In this document: piece after piece, positions 1-7,557 of the stretch | Numbering within the stretch: position 1 is the first letter of the stretch | Layout: each line of letters starts with the position of its first letter | DNA from: JBCDCU01 sp039180865 | GTDB taxonomy: Bacteria > Pseudomonadota > Alphaproteobacteria > Rhizobiales > JACESI01 | Direction: 5' to 3' | NCBI GenBank assembly: GCA_039180865.1 | Contig: JBCDCZ010000035.1 | Span: forward strand, 1-23,364 | Length of the DNA stretch: 23,364 bases | The notes under the pieces: model-generated | Told to the model about the DNA's origin: nothing | Databases searched by the model: none | The model's input: only the letters and a program-made list of their open reading frames with translations | Position numbers and translations under genes: made by a program

Positions 1-59
1 ACAACCGATTCCATATCGCGCGCCTGCATGTTGGTTGGCGGCATTTCATCAAGGGTCAT
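1..59 (-). CDS. 5' end of a leftward gene, possibly a class III aminotransferase (partial)
   Basis: Nineteen codons are visible before the gene leaves the window at its left edge. The start ATG (59 to 57, minus strand) is preceded by an AAAGG Shine-Dalgarno about seven bases upstream, so this is probably a real start. The visible peptide begins MTLDEMPPTNMQARDMESV. The string PxNxQARDxxSV resembles the extreme N-terminus of omega/class III aminotransferases (aspartate aminotransferase family, PLP-dependent), which often start with a short tail followed by an ARDI-type motif. Twenty residues are too few to prove the family. It lies about 90 bp downstream of the MBL-fold gene on the same strand, so the two may be co-transcribed. 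Confidence 0.35.
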   Translation of the reverse strand, partial: MTLDEMPPTNMQARDMESV

Positions 60-149
60 GTGAGTGCCTTTCTGAGAACTCTTGTTTGTTACGAAAAAGG
101 GTGCCAGCGATGGTCCGGCGCCTCAAGCAAAATCGCAGTTTGCAGGCAT

Positions 150-1049
150 TCAGGCGGGGCCGTACTGGGCCGCGATCGACGGCGGACCGTCGGCGGTGGC
201 GAGGCCTCGTGCGATAAGATCCTCCAAATGAGCAAGCACTGAAAGCGCTGCTGCGCCATGCAAGGCCGGATTAACGTCGCGATACATGATTTTGACCATT
301 TCCGGGATCGTCTGATTACCAGCTTTCAAACGCTCCAGGATTGAGGCTTCGCGCATCAATCTGTGGGTCTTGAGGCCGCGCATAAACTTCTGCGGCTCGT
401 CGACACGCCCGCCATGTCCTGGGAAGAAAACACTTTCATCACGTGCCATCAGACTTTCCAGCGACGCCATAAAATCGGCCATCGAACCGTCAGGTGGTGC
501 GACGATGGACGTTGACCAGGCCATGACATGATCGCCGGACAAAAGAACGTTCTCCTCTTTCAGTGCGAACGCCAGATGGTTTGCGGTATGACCGGGAGTG
601 GCAACCGCTTCAAGTGTCCAGCCATCACCTTCAATCACGTCTCCGTCGCCAAGCGCGACGTCAGGTGTGAAATCCCGATCGGCACTTGCGTCGAGCGGAT
701 TGATCTCGCCGATGAAAAGATCGCGGGCTGCCCGGTGTTCGCCTTCTCCGTAGAGTTTCGCTCCGAACTCCGCGGCGAGCGGTGCTGCCGCAGGTGAATG
801 ATCGGCATGGGTGTGAGTGACAATGACATGGCTGACAGGCCGTCCTGCGACGGCTGCCCGGATTGCGTCCAGGTGGCTGTCGACAACCGGGCCTGGATCG
901 ACCAGTGCCAGCGTGTCACGTCCGACGAGATAGGTGTTTGTTCCGTGAAAGGTAAATGGCCCGGAATTCGACGCTGTAATGCGGGTCAGACGATCAGTTA
1001 GCGGTACAGCTTCACCGTGATGCGGATCGAATTTCTGCTTGAGTTCCAT
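150..1049 (-). CDS. MBL-fold metallo-hydrolase (LACTB2-like)
   Basis: Predicted 299-residue cytoplasmic metallo-beta-lactamase-fold hydrolase. The metal motif HTHADH is at residues 79-84. Further metal ligands are in TPGHTANH, SGDHVMAW and FFPGHGG, so both zinc sites look complete. The N-terminal part (GPFTFHGTNTYLVG, then ALVDPGP) is typical of the LACTB2/beta-lactamase-like group. The C-terminal 50 residues fit the winged-helix-like tail of that group. I chose the internal ATG at 1049 because family members begin shortly before the LTDRLTRI segment. The frame is open to an ATG at 1130, which would add 27 unlikely residues. Shine-Dalgarno support is weak for both. LACTB2 proteins are linked to RNA or thioester hydrolysis; the substrate here is unknown. 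Confidence 0.85.
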   Translation of the reverse strand: MELKQKFDPHHGEAVPLTDRLTRITASNSGPFTFHGTNTYLVGRDTLALVDPGPVVDSHLDAIRAAVAGRPVSHVIVTHTHADHSPAAAPLAAEFGAKLYGEGEHRAARDLFIGEINPLDASADRDFTPDVALGDGDVIEGDGWTLEAVATPGHTANHLAFALKEENVLLSGDHVMAWSTSIVAPPDGSMADFMASLESLMARDESVFFPGHGGRVDEPQKFMRGLKTHRLMREASILERLKAGNQTIPEMVKIMYRDVNPALHGAAALSVLAHLEDLIARGLATADGPPSIAAQYGPA

Positions 1050-1117
1050 AGGCCCGTGATTACGCCCCGTGTTTGAAATTGTCACCAAGAATGTTGAATA
1101 TTGCGGGACTTCAGAGA

Positions 1118-1146
1118 TTGCAGCGGACAAAAGATGACGCTATATG
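1118..1146 (+). promoter_or_regulatory. Candidate sigma-70 promoter of tRNA-Gln
   Basis: A TTGCAG hexamer (1118-1123) and TATATG (1141-1146) are separated by exactly 17 bases. Transcription would start near 1153 and the mature tRNA begins at 1200. The match to consensus is partial (TTG in the -35, four of six in the -10), so this rests mainly on spacing and position. Confidence 0.35.
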
Positions 1147-1199
1147 CTGTCGGACGATCCGGTCGGGCCTCTCATCGGAGGTTTCAACGGTCAACGGAT

Positions 1200-1274
1200 T
1201 GGGGTGTAGCCAAGCGGTAAGGCAGCGGTTTTTGGTATCGCCATGCGAAGGTTCGAATCCTTCCACCCCAGCCA
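1200..1274 (+). tRNA. tRNA-Gln (anticodon UUG)
   Basis: A complete cloverleaf can be folded by eye. The acceptor stem TGGGGTG (1200-1206) pairs with CACCCCA (1264-1270). It is followed by discriminator G and an encoded CCA at 1272-1274. The anticodon stem GCGGT/ATCGC has one G-U pair and encloses a seven-base loop with TTG at 1232-1234. The T arm carries the usual GTTCGAATCC. The sequence closely matches bacterial glutamine tRNAs. No copy of its 3' end is visible elsewhere in the window, so there is no sign that it serves as an integration site here. Confidence 0.96.
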
Positions 1275-2139
1275 ATCCCCAGATGTCCATCTTATGAACC
1301 TCGATAACGTATATAGTTATCCACATGGGCGCATTGGTATAATCTGATGTCTTAAGGAGCGTGTGCCGCTGGTTTGAGCGTCTTGCGCGCGCCCAGATGT
1401 TGCCGCATTTCCCCGTTGCAGCTCATTATTCCGGGGTGTGTTCGCCCTGATATCCCTTTTTGATCACAGTTTTTCAAGTGAAACGATCGATATAAAAGTT
1501 TGAGTATTTATTCAGGTATTTGTCCTGCATCCGGGATTTTCGGTAACAAAATTATGACTTTTTTTAAAAATGTTGATGTAATTTTCAATTATCTAAGTGT
1601 AAATACAGAAAATAAAACTAATTGTAAGATAAAATAGTGAAATTTTTTGTTACAAAAAACGAAATTTATTTTTAAGTAATAATTCAGGAGAAATTTTCGG
1701 TACCAGAAAGTCTTTTGTAAGTCGACGAGTATTTCCTTGAGGTGTCTCCCAAAGGCGAAAATTTTCCGTTGTGATCGTGATGGTAAAGCGATCTGTTGCA
1801 TAAAAGTTAACAGCGTTAAAGAATGCGTTAACCATCGCCGATCTGCCACATTGTCGCTTTATCCCTGACGCAAGTGGCGCGCGGCAAGATTAGCCCCGTT
1901 TTCGGATGGCTCCTCGGATAGGTCCGGAACAGCTCCCTGTTCCCATCTGTGAAACATCGGACATTCGACCCGCGCTCCGCTTGGGTAATACCAACGATTT
2001 TGTACCTACCACCGTCATGCAAACGTTTTTGTGATCACTCGAAATGGACCCCGTGATCAAATCGTTTGGCCCTTTGGCCACCCCAGCAACACGCCTTTGC
2101 AGATGCCAAGGCGATACCTGAGTTTGAGGTAGTAAAAAT
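1275..2139. other. 865-bp gene-free region upstream of the peroxidase, with an AT-rich island
   Basis: I see no convincing gene here. Short frames on the minus strand overlap the AT-rich part and have unnatural composition. The section from about 1486 to 1720 is far richer in A+T than anything else in the window. It contains A and T runs and a TTTTTTG-TTA-CAAAAAA dyad at 1643-1659. Further on are GTTAA repeats at 1806-1831 ending in TTAACCAT (1828-1835), and TGTGATC boxes at 1461-1468 (minus strand), 1770-1776 and 2030-2037. A related CGTGATCA lies at 2052-2059. The region probably holds the control sequences of the peroxidase gene. Confidence 0.6.
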
Positions 2140-4278
2140 ATGACGGACAATATCGTAAACAACTTCCGAGAAGTCCCCGAAACGGAAGAAGATTTTCTGG
2201 AACCCTTGGTGCGGCTGACCGACCCCGCCTACGCCGATGGTTTGAACGCTCCGCGCGAATCCGATGTTGACGCCGAGCAGGTCGCTTTTCAGGTTTTTAC
2301 ACAAGGCGATGTGAGTATCGAGAACCCGTTCGATCTATCGGCTCTTTGGATCTTTTGGGGCCAGTTCCTCGATCATGACCTTGACCTGACGCTCGAGCAG
2401 GAAGGGCCCGAGGCGGAACTCTTGAAAGATGCCGGGCCGTTGAGTGTGACCCGGTCAGAATTCATCAATGATGAAGATGGTGTACGCGAGCAGGAGAACT
2501 TCATCACTCCGGTCATCGATGCATCAAACGTCTATGGCTCGACGGTTGAGTTCCAGGAAGAATTACGCACCGGAGAGGGTGGCTTGCTCAAAACGTCCGG
2601 TGTGGGTGTCGACGGCGTAGGCCTTCTGCCGACCCGTGAACAGGTTCTTGGTGAAGAAGGCAACGACACCTTCATCGCGGGTGACATCCGGCAAACGGAA
2701 AACCCGGCGCTTTCCTCACTGCATACATTGTGGGTGAACGAGCATAATTACTGGGCGAATCGTTTTGCTAACGAGCATCCTGAGTGGGATGATGAGCAGA
2801 TCTTCCAGAATGCCCGCGCAGTCGTTGAAGCGCTCATCCAAAAGGCGACTTATGAGGAATTCCTCCCGATCCTCGTTGGCACTGAACTCCCTGAATACGA
2901 AGGATACGATCCGACCGTCGATCCCCAGGTGGCCAATGAGTTTTCAACTGCGGCTTTCCGCTTTGGCCACACTTCGATCCCGAACGAACTCACTTTTGTC
3001 AATGAAGATGGATCCAACACTGAGTTTGAGGCGACGGTCGTCGATCCGTTCACCAGATTGCCGTCGACCGTTGACGTAGATGGTTCCCTTGAACTTCTGC
3101 AGGTCTTCGACAATCAGACACCAATTGAAAACGGTGGTGTTGCGAGCGTTCTTCGCGGAGCAATTGAGGAACGTGCTCAAAAGATCGACGCAAAAGTTGT
3201 CGACGGATTGAACCTCTTTTTGTTCACGCCGGACGGCGGTCTCACCGGCTTCTCGCTACCGGAGCGCAACATTCTGCGTGGGCGCGACCATGGGCTTGAT
3301 ACTTACGTTAATGTTCGCGCCGAAGTGGTAGGCGACATCGATCCGGATACACTGGACCCGAATGATTTCTCCATCATTACGTCCGATGTTGAACTTCAGG
3401 CAGCCCTTCAGGCGGTCTATGGCACAGTCGACAAAGTTGATCTGTGGGTCGGTGGTATCGCCGAGGATTACGCGAGCTCTGATGTGACTATCGGAGTGAC
3501 CTTCCAGGCAATCCTGGTTGATCAATTCGCGCGCACCCGTGATGGCGACGAATATTTCTATCTCAACCGGGAATTCGATCCGGAGATCCTGCATGAGATC
3601 GAAAACACCAAATTGTCCGACGTGATCATGCGTTCCGGCGGTGTCGATTACATCCAGCGAGATGCTTTGCTTGCCTCTGATCGCATTGGTGGCACCGATG
3701 GCGACGACAACCTTAAGGGCGATGGCGATCGTGACCTCATCATCGGGTTCGACGGCAACGATACGTTAAAAGGCCGCGGCGGCGACGACGATCTCTTCGG
3801 CGGCGATGGTAACGATTGGCTTTATGGCAACCGCGGCAGCGATGGCCTCAATGGCGGTGACGGCAATGACGACCTCTTCGGGGGTGGTGGTGCCGACGAA
3901 CTTCATGGTGGCGATGGCAATGATGATCTCTTTGGCGGCGGTGGTGCCGATTACCTGTCAGGCGGCCAGGGCCGAGACGACCTTGTTGGAGGTAACGGCA
4001 AGGATACGCTCGTCGGCGGTGATGGTTTTGACGACCTTACAGGCGGAAACGGTGCTGACGTATTCGTCTTCAAAGCTGGGGATAGCTTCTTTGACCGTAT
4101 CAATGACTTCTCAGAAGCCGATACCCTGCAATTCAAAGGGTACGACGCGACTTTTGACGATTTGACGATCAAATCTTTCGCTGGCCGAACAATTGTCGCG
4201 CTTGACGGTGATCTGATCGCCACCGTCCGAGGCAGTGATGCTGACGACATCGACGAGTCGGATGTGATTTTCATCTAG
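2140..4278 (+). CDS. Secreted animal-type heme peroxidase with RTX calcium-binding repeats
   Basis: A 712-residue protein of the peroxidase-cyclooxygenase superfamily (An_peroxidase). Residues about 20-500 form the heme domain. The distal histidine is in GQFLDHD (H79), the catalytic Arg/Glu pair in GDIRQTEN (R184, E187), and the proximal histidine in FRFGHT (H277). RNILRGRDHGL (376-386) is another family hallmark. Residues 517-644 are glycine/aspartate nonapeptide RTX repeats, followed by a short C-terminal region ending DVIFI as in type I secretion substrates. There is no Sec signal peptide. The start ATG has GAGGT nine bases upstream. The next two genes encode its likely exporter. Outside the cell it should use peroxide to oxidise halides, phenolics or metals. 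The much larger Mn-oxidising MopA of Aurantimonas has the same two-domain plan, but the substrate here is not shown. Confidence 0.93.
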   Translation: MTDNIVNNFREVPETEEDFLEPLVRLTDPAYADGLNAPRESDVDAEQVAFQVFTQGDVSIENPFDLSALWIFWGQFLDHDLDLTLEQEGPEAELLKDAGPLSVTRSEFINDEDGVREQENFITPVIDASNVYGSTVEFQEELRTGEGGLLKTSGVGVDGVGLLPTREQVLGEEGNDTFIAGDIRQTENPALSSLHTLWVNEHNYWANRFANEHPEWDDEQIFQNARAVVEALIQKATYEEFLPILVGTELPEYEGYDPTVDPQVANEFSTAAFRFGHTSIPNELTFVNEDGSNTEFEATVVDPFTRLPSTVDVDGSLELLQVFDNQTPIENGGVASVLRGAIEERAQKIDAKVVDGLNLFLFTPDGGLTGFSLPERNILRGRDHGLDTYVNVRAEVVGDIDPDTLDPNDFSIITSDVELQAALQAVYGTVDKVDLWVGGIAEDYASSDVTIGVTFQAILVDQFARTRDGDEYFYLNREFDPEILHEIENTKLSDVIMRSGGVDYIQRDALLASDRIGGTDGDDNLKGDGDRDLIIGFDGNDTLKGRGGDDDLFGGDGNDWLYGNRGSDGLNGGDGNDDLFGGGGADELHGGDGNDDLFGGGGADYLSGGQGRDDLVGGNGKDTLVGGDGFDDLTGGNGADVFVFKAGDSFFDRINDFSEADTLQFKGYDATFDDLTIKSFAGRTIVALDGDLIATVRGSDADDIDESDVIFI
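3688..4071 (+). repeat. RTX nonapeptide repeat array, including a 54-bp tandem duplication
   Basis: About a dozen GGxGxDxLx units fold as a calcium-binding beta-roll in this protein class. Within the array, bases 3853-3906 and 3907-3960 encode two nearly identical 18-residue blocks (GGDGNDDLFGGGGADELH, then the same with YLS at the end). This points to a recent in-frame duplication. Confidence 0.9.
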
Positions 4279-4290
4279 CGTATGAGTTAG

Positions 4291-4316
4291 GTCCCTGGAG
4301 CATTTGCTTCAGGGAC
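4291..4316 (+). terminator. Hairpin between the peroxidase and exporter genes (attenuator-like)
   Basis: GTCCCTGGAGC (4291-4301) pairs with GCTTCAGGGAC (4306-4316) around an ATTT loop: eleven base pairs with one G-U. No T run follows, so it is more likely a partial terminator or mRNA-stabilising stem than a strong stop. It sits 13 bases after the peroxidase stop codon. It could allow more substrate than exporter to be made, as in other RTX operons. Confidence 0.55.
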
Positions 4317-4339
4317 TTCATCAGCCTTTAGGAGGGCTC

Positions 4340-6079
4340 ATGGGGCAGGGAATGAGGCAGGCGGAAAAGAACCCGGTTGCAAAAGCGTTCGATGAGTGCC
4401 GACCGCTTCTTTACGGTGCATTTGGATTTGGCTTTTTCATCAACATCCTGATGCTGGCCGTTCCGATCTACTCCCTTCAGGTCCTTGATCGGGTCCTCTC
4501 ATCAGGGTCGCTCGATACTCTGGCGGCCCTCACTGTGATGGCCGTTGTCGCCCTGATTTTCATGGGCATTCTTCAGGCATTGCGCCTAGTAGTCTTCTCC
4601 CATATCGGGCGCTGGCTTGATGATCGGCTGTCCGATGAAATCGTTGAAAAGACCGTGACACGCGCGGTTGGCGATCCAAGTGTGGGAACCCAGCCGCTCC
4701 GCGATCTCAACACGCTGCGAAACTTCGTAACATCACAACATCTGGGCACGCTTTTCGATGCGCCGTTCGCCATCATTTTCTTCATCGTCATTTACGCGAT
4801 CAGCGTACCGCTCGGCATCGCGGTAACATTTGGCGCGGTCGTCCTCGGACTTCTCGCATTTCTTGCCCAACGTTTGCCCTCCGCGCCCGCCGCAATGGCG
4901 AATGACGAACAGGTTCGCTCGATGCAGTCGATTGACGCTCTTGTTCGGAACGCGGAAGTCGTCAAAGCCATGGGGCTCTTGCACAACGCGACCATCAAAT
5001 GGCGTTGGAGCAATCAGCGGCGGCTGAGCCATTCGTTTTTGTCCGCGAATCTTGCCACTGTGATTGCGCAGATTACCCGGACCATCCGGCTTGGCCTGCA
5101 GATTGCGGTTATGGGCTTTGGCGCCTACCTGGCGCTCAACGATCTGCTTTCTCCGGGTGCCATTATTGCCGTATCCATTCTCACAGCACGTGCGCTTGCG
5201 CCATTCGATGCGGCGGCTCCGCTCTATCAGTCGCTTGTCGGAGTTTTAAAGGCGCTCCAGCGTCTCGATGACCTCCATCTCGAATCGATGGAAGTAAAGC
5301 CCAAGACGATGCGTCTGCCGGAGGCGAAAGGGAATCTCATCCTTCAGAAGGTAACCTACGAAGCGCCTGGCAGCGGGCGTTGGATTCTGCGCGGCATCAA
5401 TCTGGAAATTCCCGCGGGCACAGCGGTCGGTATCATTGGCCCGAGCGGTTCAGGTAAAACGACGCTTGCCCGTATGATTGTCGGCGTATTGCAGCCGACC
5501 ACCGGCATGGTACGCCTCGATGGCGCGGCACTCCATCAGTGGGATTCTGCGCAATTATCCCGCGCAATCGGCTATTTGCCTCAAGGTATCGAGCTTTTCG
5601 ATGGAACGATTGCTGAAAACATCGCCCGGCTCGATCCAAACCCGGATGATGATGCCGTCATTCAGGCAGCCCAAACCGCGATGGTGCACGAAGCCATTCT
5701 GGCTTTTCCGAAGGGGTATCACACGGATATCGGGCCGGGCGGCGCGCTGCTGTCTGCCGGACAGCGTCAACGCATTGCGCTCGCGCGCTGCTTTTACGGT
5801 GACCCAAAACTGATCGTCCTCGATGAACCCAACGCCAATCTCGATGGTGAGGGTGAAATCGCGTTTGCGCAGGCTCTTGGCAACGCCAAGCGCCTCGGGA
5901 TTACAACACTCACAATAGCCCATCGGCCACAATTGCTGCGCAGCGTCGACAAGACACTCGTGATGCAAAATGGTGAGGCAAGGATTTACGGACCGACCGA
6001 TGAGGTAATGGCGGAACTGTCCCAGGGTCTATCCAAGATCCAGCCATTACCGCCAAGACGTCAGGGAGCACAATCATGA
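4340..6079 (+). CDS. Type I secretion ABC transporter/permease, PrtD family
   Basis: A 579-residue inner-membrane ABC exporter. The N-terminal half carries the transmembrane domain, with hydrophobic stretches near residues 28-50, 62-85 and 140-175 and around 250-285. The C-terminal half is a canonical ATPase: Walker A GPSGSGKTT (367-375), signature LSAGQRQR (471-478), Walker B LIVLDEP (491-497) and switch histidine in TIAHR. Length and order match PrtD/HlyB-type protease and RTX exporters without an N-terminal peptidase domain. I place the start at the ATG at 4340, preceded by AGGAGG four bases away. The frame is open to an ATG at 4304, but that lies inside the intergenic hairpin and has no ribosome site. 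An ATG at 4352 is also possible. It overlaps the adaptor gene by four bases (ATGA). Confidence 0.93.
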   Translation: MGQGMRQAEKNPVAKAFDECRPLLYGAFGFGFFINILMLAVPIYSLQVLDRVLSSGSLDTLAALTVMAVVALIFMGILQALRLVVFSHIGRWLDDRLSDEIVEKTVTRAVGDPSVGTQPLRDLNTLRNFVTSQHLGTLFDAPFAIIFFIVIYAISVPLGIAVTFGAVVLGLLAFLAQRLPSAPAAMANDEQVRSMQSIDALVRNAEVVKAMGLLHNATIKWRWSNQRRLSHSFLSANLATVIAQITRTIRLGLQIAVMGFGAYLALNDLLSPGAIIAVSILTARALAPFDAAAPLYQSLVGVLKALQRLDDLHLESMEVKPKTMRLPEAKGNLILQKVTYEAPGSGRWILRGINLEIPAGTAVGIIGPSGSGKTTLARMIVGVLQPTTGMVRLDGAALHQWDSAQLSRAIGYLPQGIELFDGTIAENIARLDPNPDDDAVIQAAQTAMVHEAILAFPKGYHTDIGPGGALLSAGQRQRIALARCFYGDPKLIVLDEPNANLDGEGEIAFAQALGNAKRLGITTLTIAHRPQLLRSVDKTLVMQNGEARIYGPTDEVMAELSQGLSKIQPLPPRRQGAQS

Positions 6080-7557
6080 CCGGTAAGCTGTTTTCGACTG
6101 GAACGGAACTCTCCAGGCGCGAGGAGACGCAACCGCTTTCTCAGAGCGATCAAGAGGCGGCAGAGAACCGATCACTGGCCACGCAACAGACTGGCCGAAA
6201 TGAGCTGGCCCAGATTTCCCAGGATAATTTCCCACCCCCCAGGGAAGGGGTCTTCTCCTACGATTATCGCACCGCCGGACGTGGACCGATGCGTCTTGGA
6301 TACCTCGTCCTCATTCCGTTTCTTTTGATCGCCGGCGGCTGGACGATTGTCGCGCCGATCCATTCCGCCGCAATCGCGTCCGGGGCCGTTGTCCTTGATG
6401 ATGACCGCAAGACCATCCAGCATCTGGAGGGCGGTATTGTCGACGAGATCCTTGTGTCGGAAGGGCAGGCGGTCGAGGCCAATCAGCCTATCCTTGCCGT
6501 TCGCGATTTCGCCGAGCGAACGGAGCTCGATGGGCTCCATGAGCAACTCGCCAATGCTCGTGCGGTCTATCTTCGGCTCCTGGCCGAACGGGCCGATCAA
6601 TCAATCCCGGATTTTGCAAGTCTTTCGACTGGTATCGACCTTCCAGCCGACAAGGTTGCGAAGCTCAAGGATATTCAGACCAAACTCTTTGAAAGCCGGC
6701 AGCAATCCGTCGATATGAAAGTCAAGCTCATCGAGTTCAGGAAAAAGTCTGCCGAGCGCGAACTGAATGGACTCGTGCACCAGTTAAAGGCCGTTCAAAA
6801 GCAACTGTTTCTCTCGAAACAGGAATTTGAAACGGTGGCGGATCTTTACGCCAAAAAGCTATCCACCAAGGGGCGCATGTTGGAACTCGAGCGCGAGATG
6901 GCGGAACGTGACGGGGAAATCGGCGCGCTGGAGGCTGAAATCGGGCGCATGGAACAGACAATGCTTTCCGCTGACATTGAAGTTGTCGATCTTCAAAGTG
7001 AGCACCGCCGCAAAGTGTTGGAGGAACTCAACGAGAGCCGTCTTGCCGTTGAAGATCTCGACCAGAAAATCAAACAGACCAATGAACGTCTGTCACGGAC
7101 GGTGATAAGGGCGCCGGTCAGCGGGCTTGTGCTCGATCTTAAAGTTCACACCCGCGGCGCTGTCATTAAACCTGGTGAGCAATTGATGGAAATCGTTCCA
7201 AATGACGACAGTATGGTCATTGCCGCACGGGTTAAGCCGACAGATATCGATCTCGTCGCGCCCGGCGGAAAGGCCAAGGTCCAGCTGTCAGCCTATCGTG
7301 CGAAGAGTGTTCCGCGTCTCGATGCCACCGTGACCAGCGTTTCTGCCGACATCTTTGAGGATGAGCGCACGGGCGAACCATACTTCGAAGCGCGGTTGGT
7401 CGTCGATGATCAGTTGATTGAGCGTTTACGGGAGGACGTTGCGCTTTATCCAGGAATGCCAGCGGATGTGTTTCTTCTCGCAGGAAAACGCACCGTGGCG
7501 GATTACCTGGTCGCCCCGATCATGGACGCCACATATCGCGCGTTCAGAGAAGAATAG
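6076..7557 (+). CDS. HlyD-family type I secretion periplasmic adaptor
   Basis: A 493-residue membrane-fusion protein that should link the ABC exporter to an outer-membrane channel. It has a long cytoplasmic tail (1-70) rich in polar residues and one membrane span (about 73-95). The split lipoyl/barrel-sandwich domain follows: QHLEGGIVDEILVSEGQAV at 115-133, and TVIRAPVSGLVLDL near 340. These flank a helical hairpin with strong heptad character (about 145-335), and a beta-barrel region follows (ARVKPTDIDLV). All are standard for HlyD/PrtE proteins. The N-terminal extension is longer than in most relatives. Translation is coupled to the exporter by an ATGA overlap. The last 14 bases overlap the convergent glycosyltransferase gene. 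No TolC-like gene is in the window, so the outer-membrane part must be encoded elsewhere. Confidence 0.93.
   Translation: MTGKLFSTGTELSRREETQPLSQSDQEAAENRSLATQQTGRNELAQISQDNFPPPREGVFSYDYRTAGRGPMRLGYLVLIPFLLIAGGWTIVAPIHSAAIASGAVVLDDDRKTIQHLEGGIVDEILVSEGQAVEANQPILAVRDFAERTELDGLHEQLANARAVYLRLLAERADQSIPDFASLSTGIDLPADKVAKLKDIQTKLFESRQQSVDMKVKLIEFRKKSAERELNGLVHQLKAVQKQLFLSKQEFETVADLYAKKLSTKGRMLELEREMAERDGEIGALEAEIGRMEQTMLSADIEVVDLQSEHRRKVLEELNESRLAVEDLDQKIKQTNERLSRTVIRAPVSGLVLDLKVHTRGAVIKPGEQLMEIVPNDDSMVIAARVKPTDIDLVAPGGKAKVQLSAYRAKSVPRLDATVTSVSADIFEDERTGEPYFEARLVVDDQLIERLREDVALYPGMPADVFLLAGKRTVADYLVAPIMDATYRAFREE

Noticed and set aside
1589..1849. Minus-strand frames in the AT-rich island
   Set aside because: The translations (Phe, Leu, Lys, Asn-rich) simply reflect base composition. 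There is no ribosome site or family pattern.
1200..2139. Genomic island inserted at tRNA-Gln
   Set aside because: No integrase, transposase or repeat of the tRNA 3' end was found, so the tRNA plus AT-rich DNA alone does not support an integrated element.
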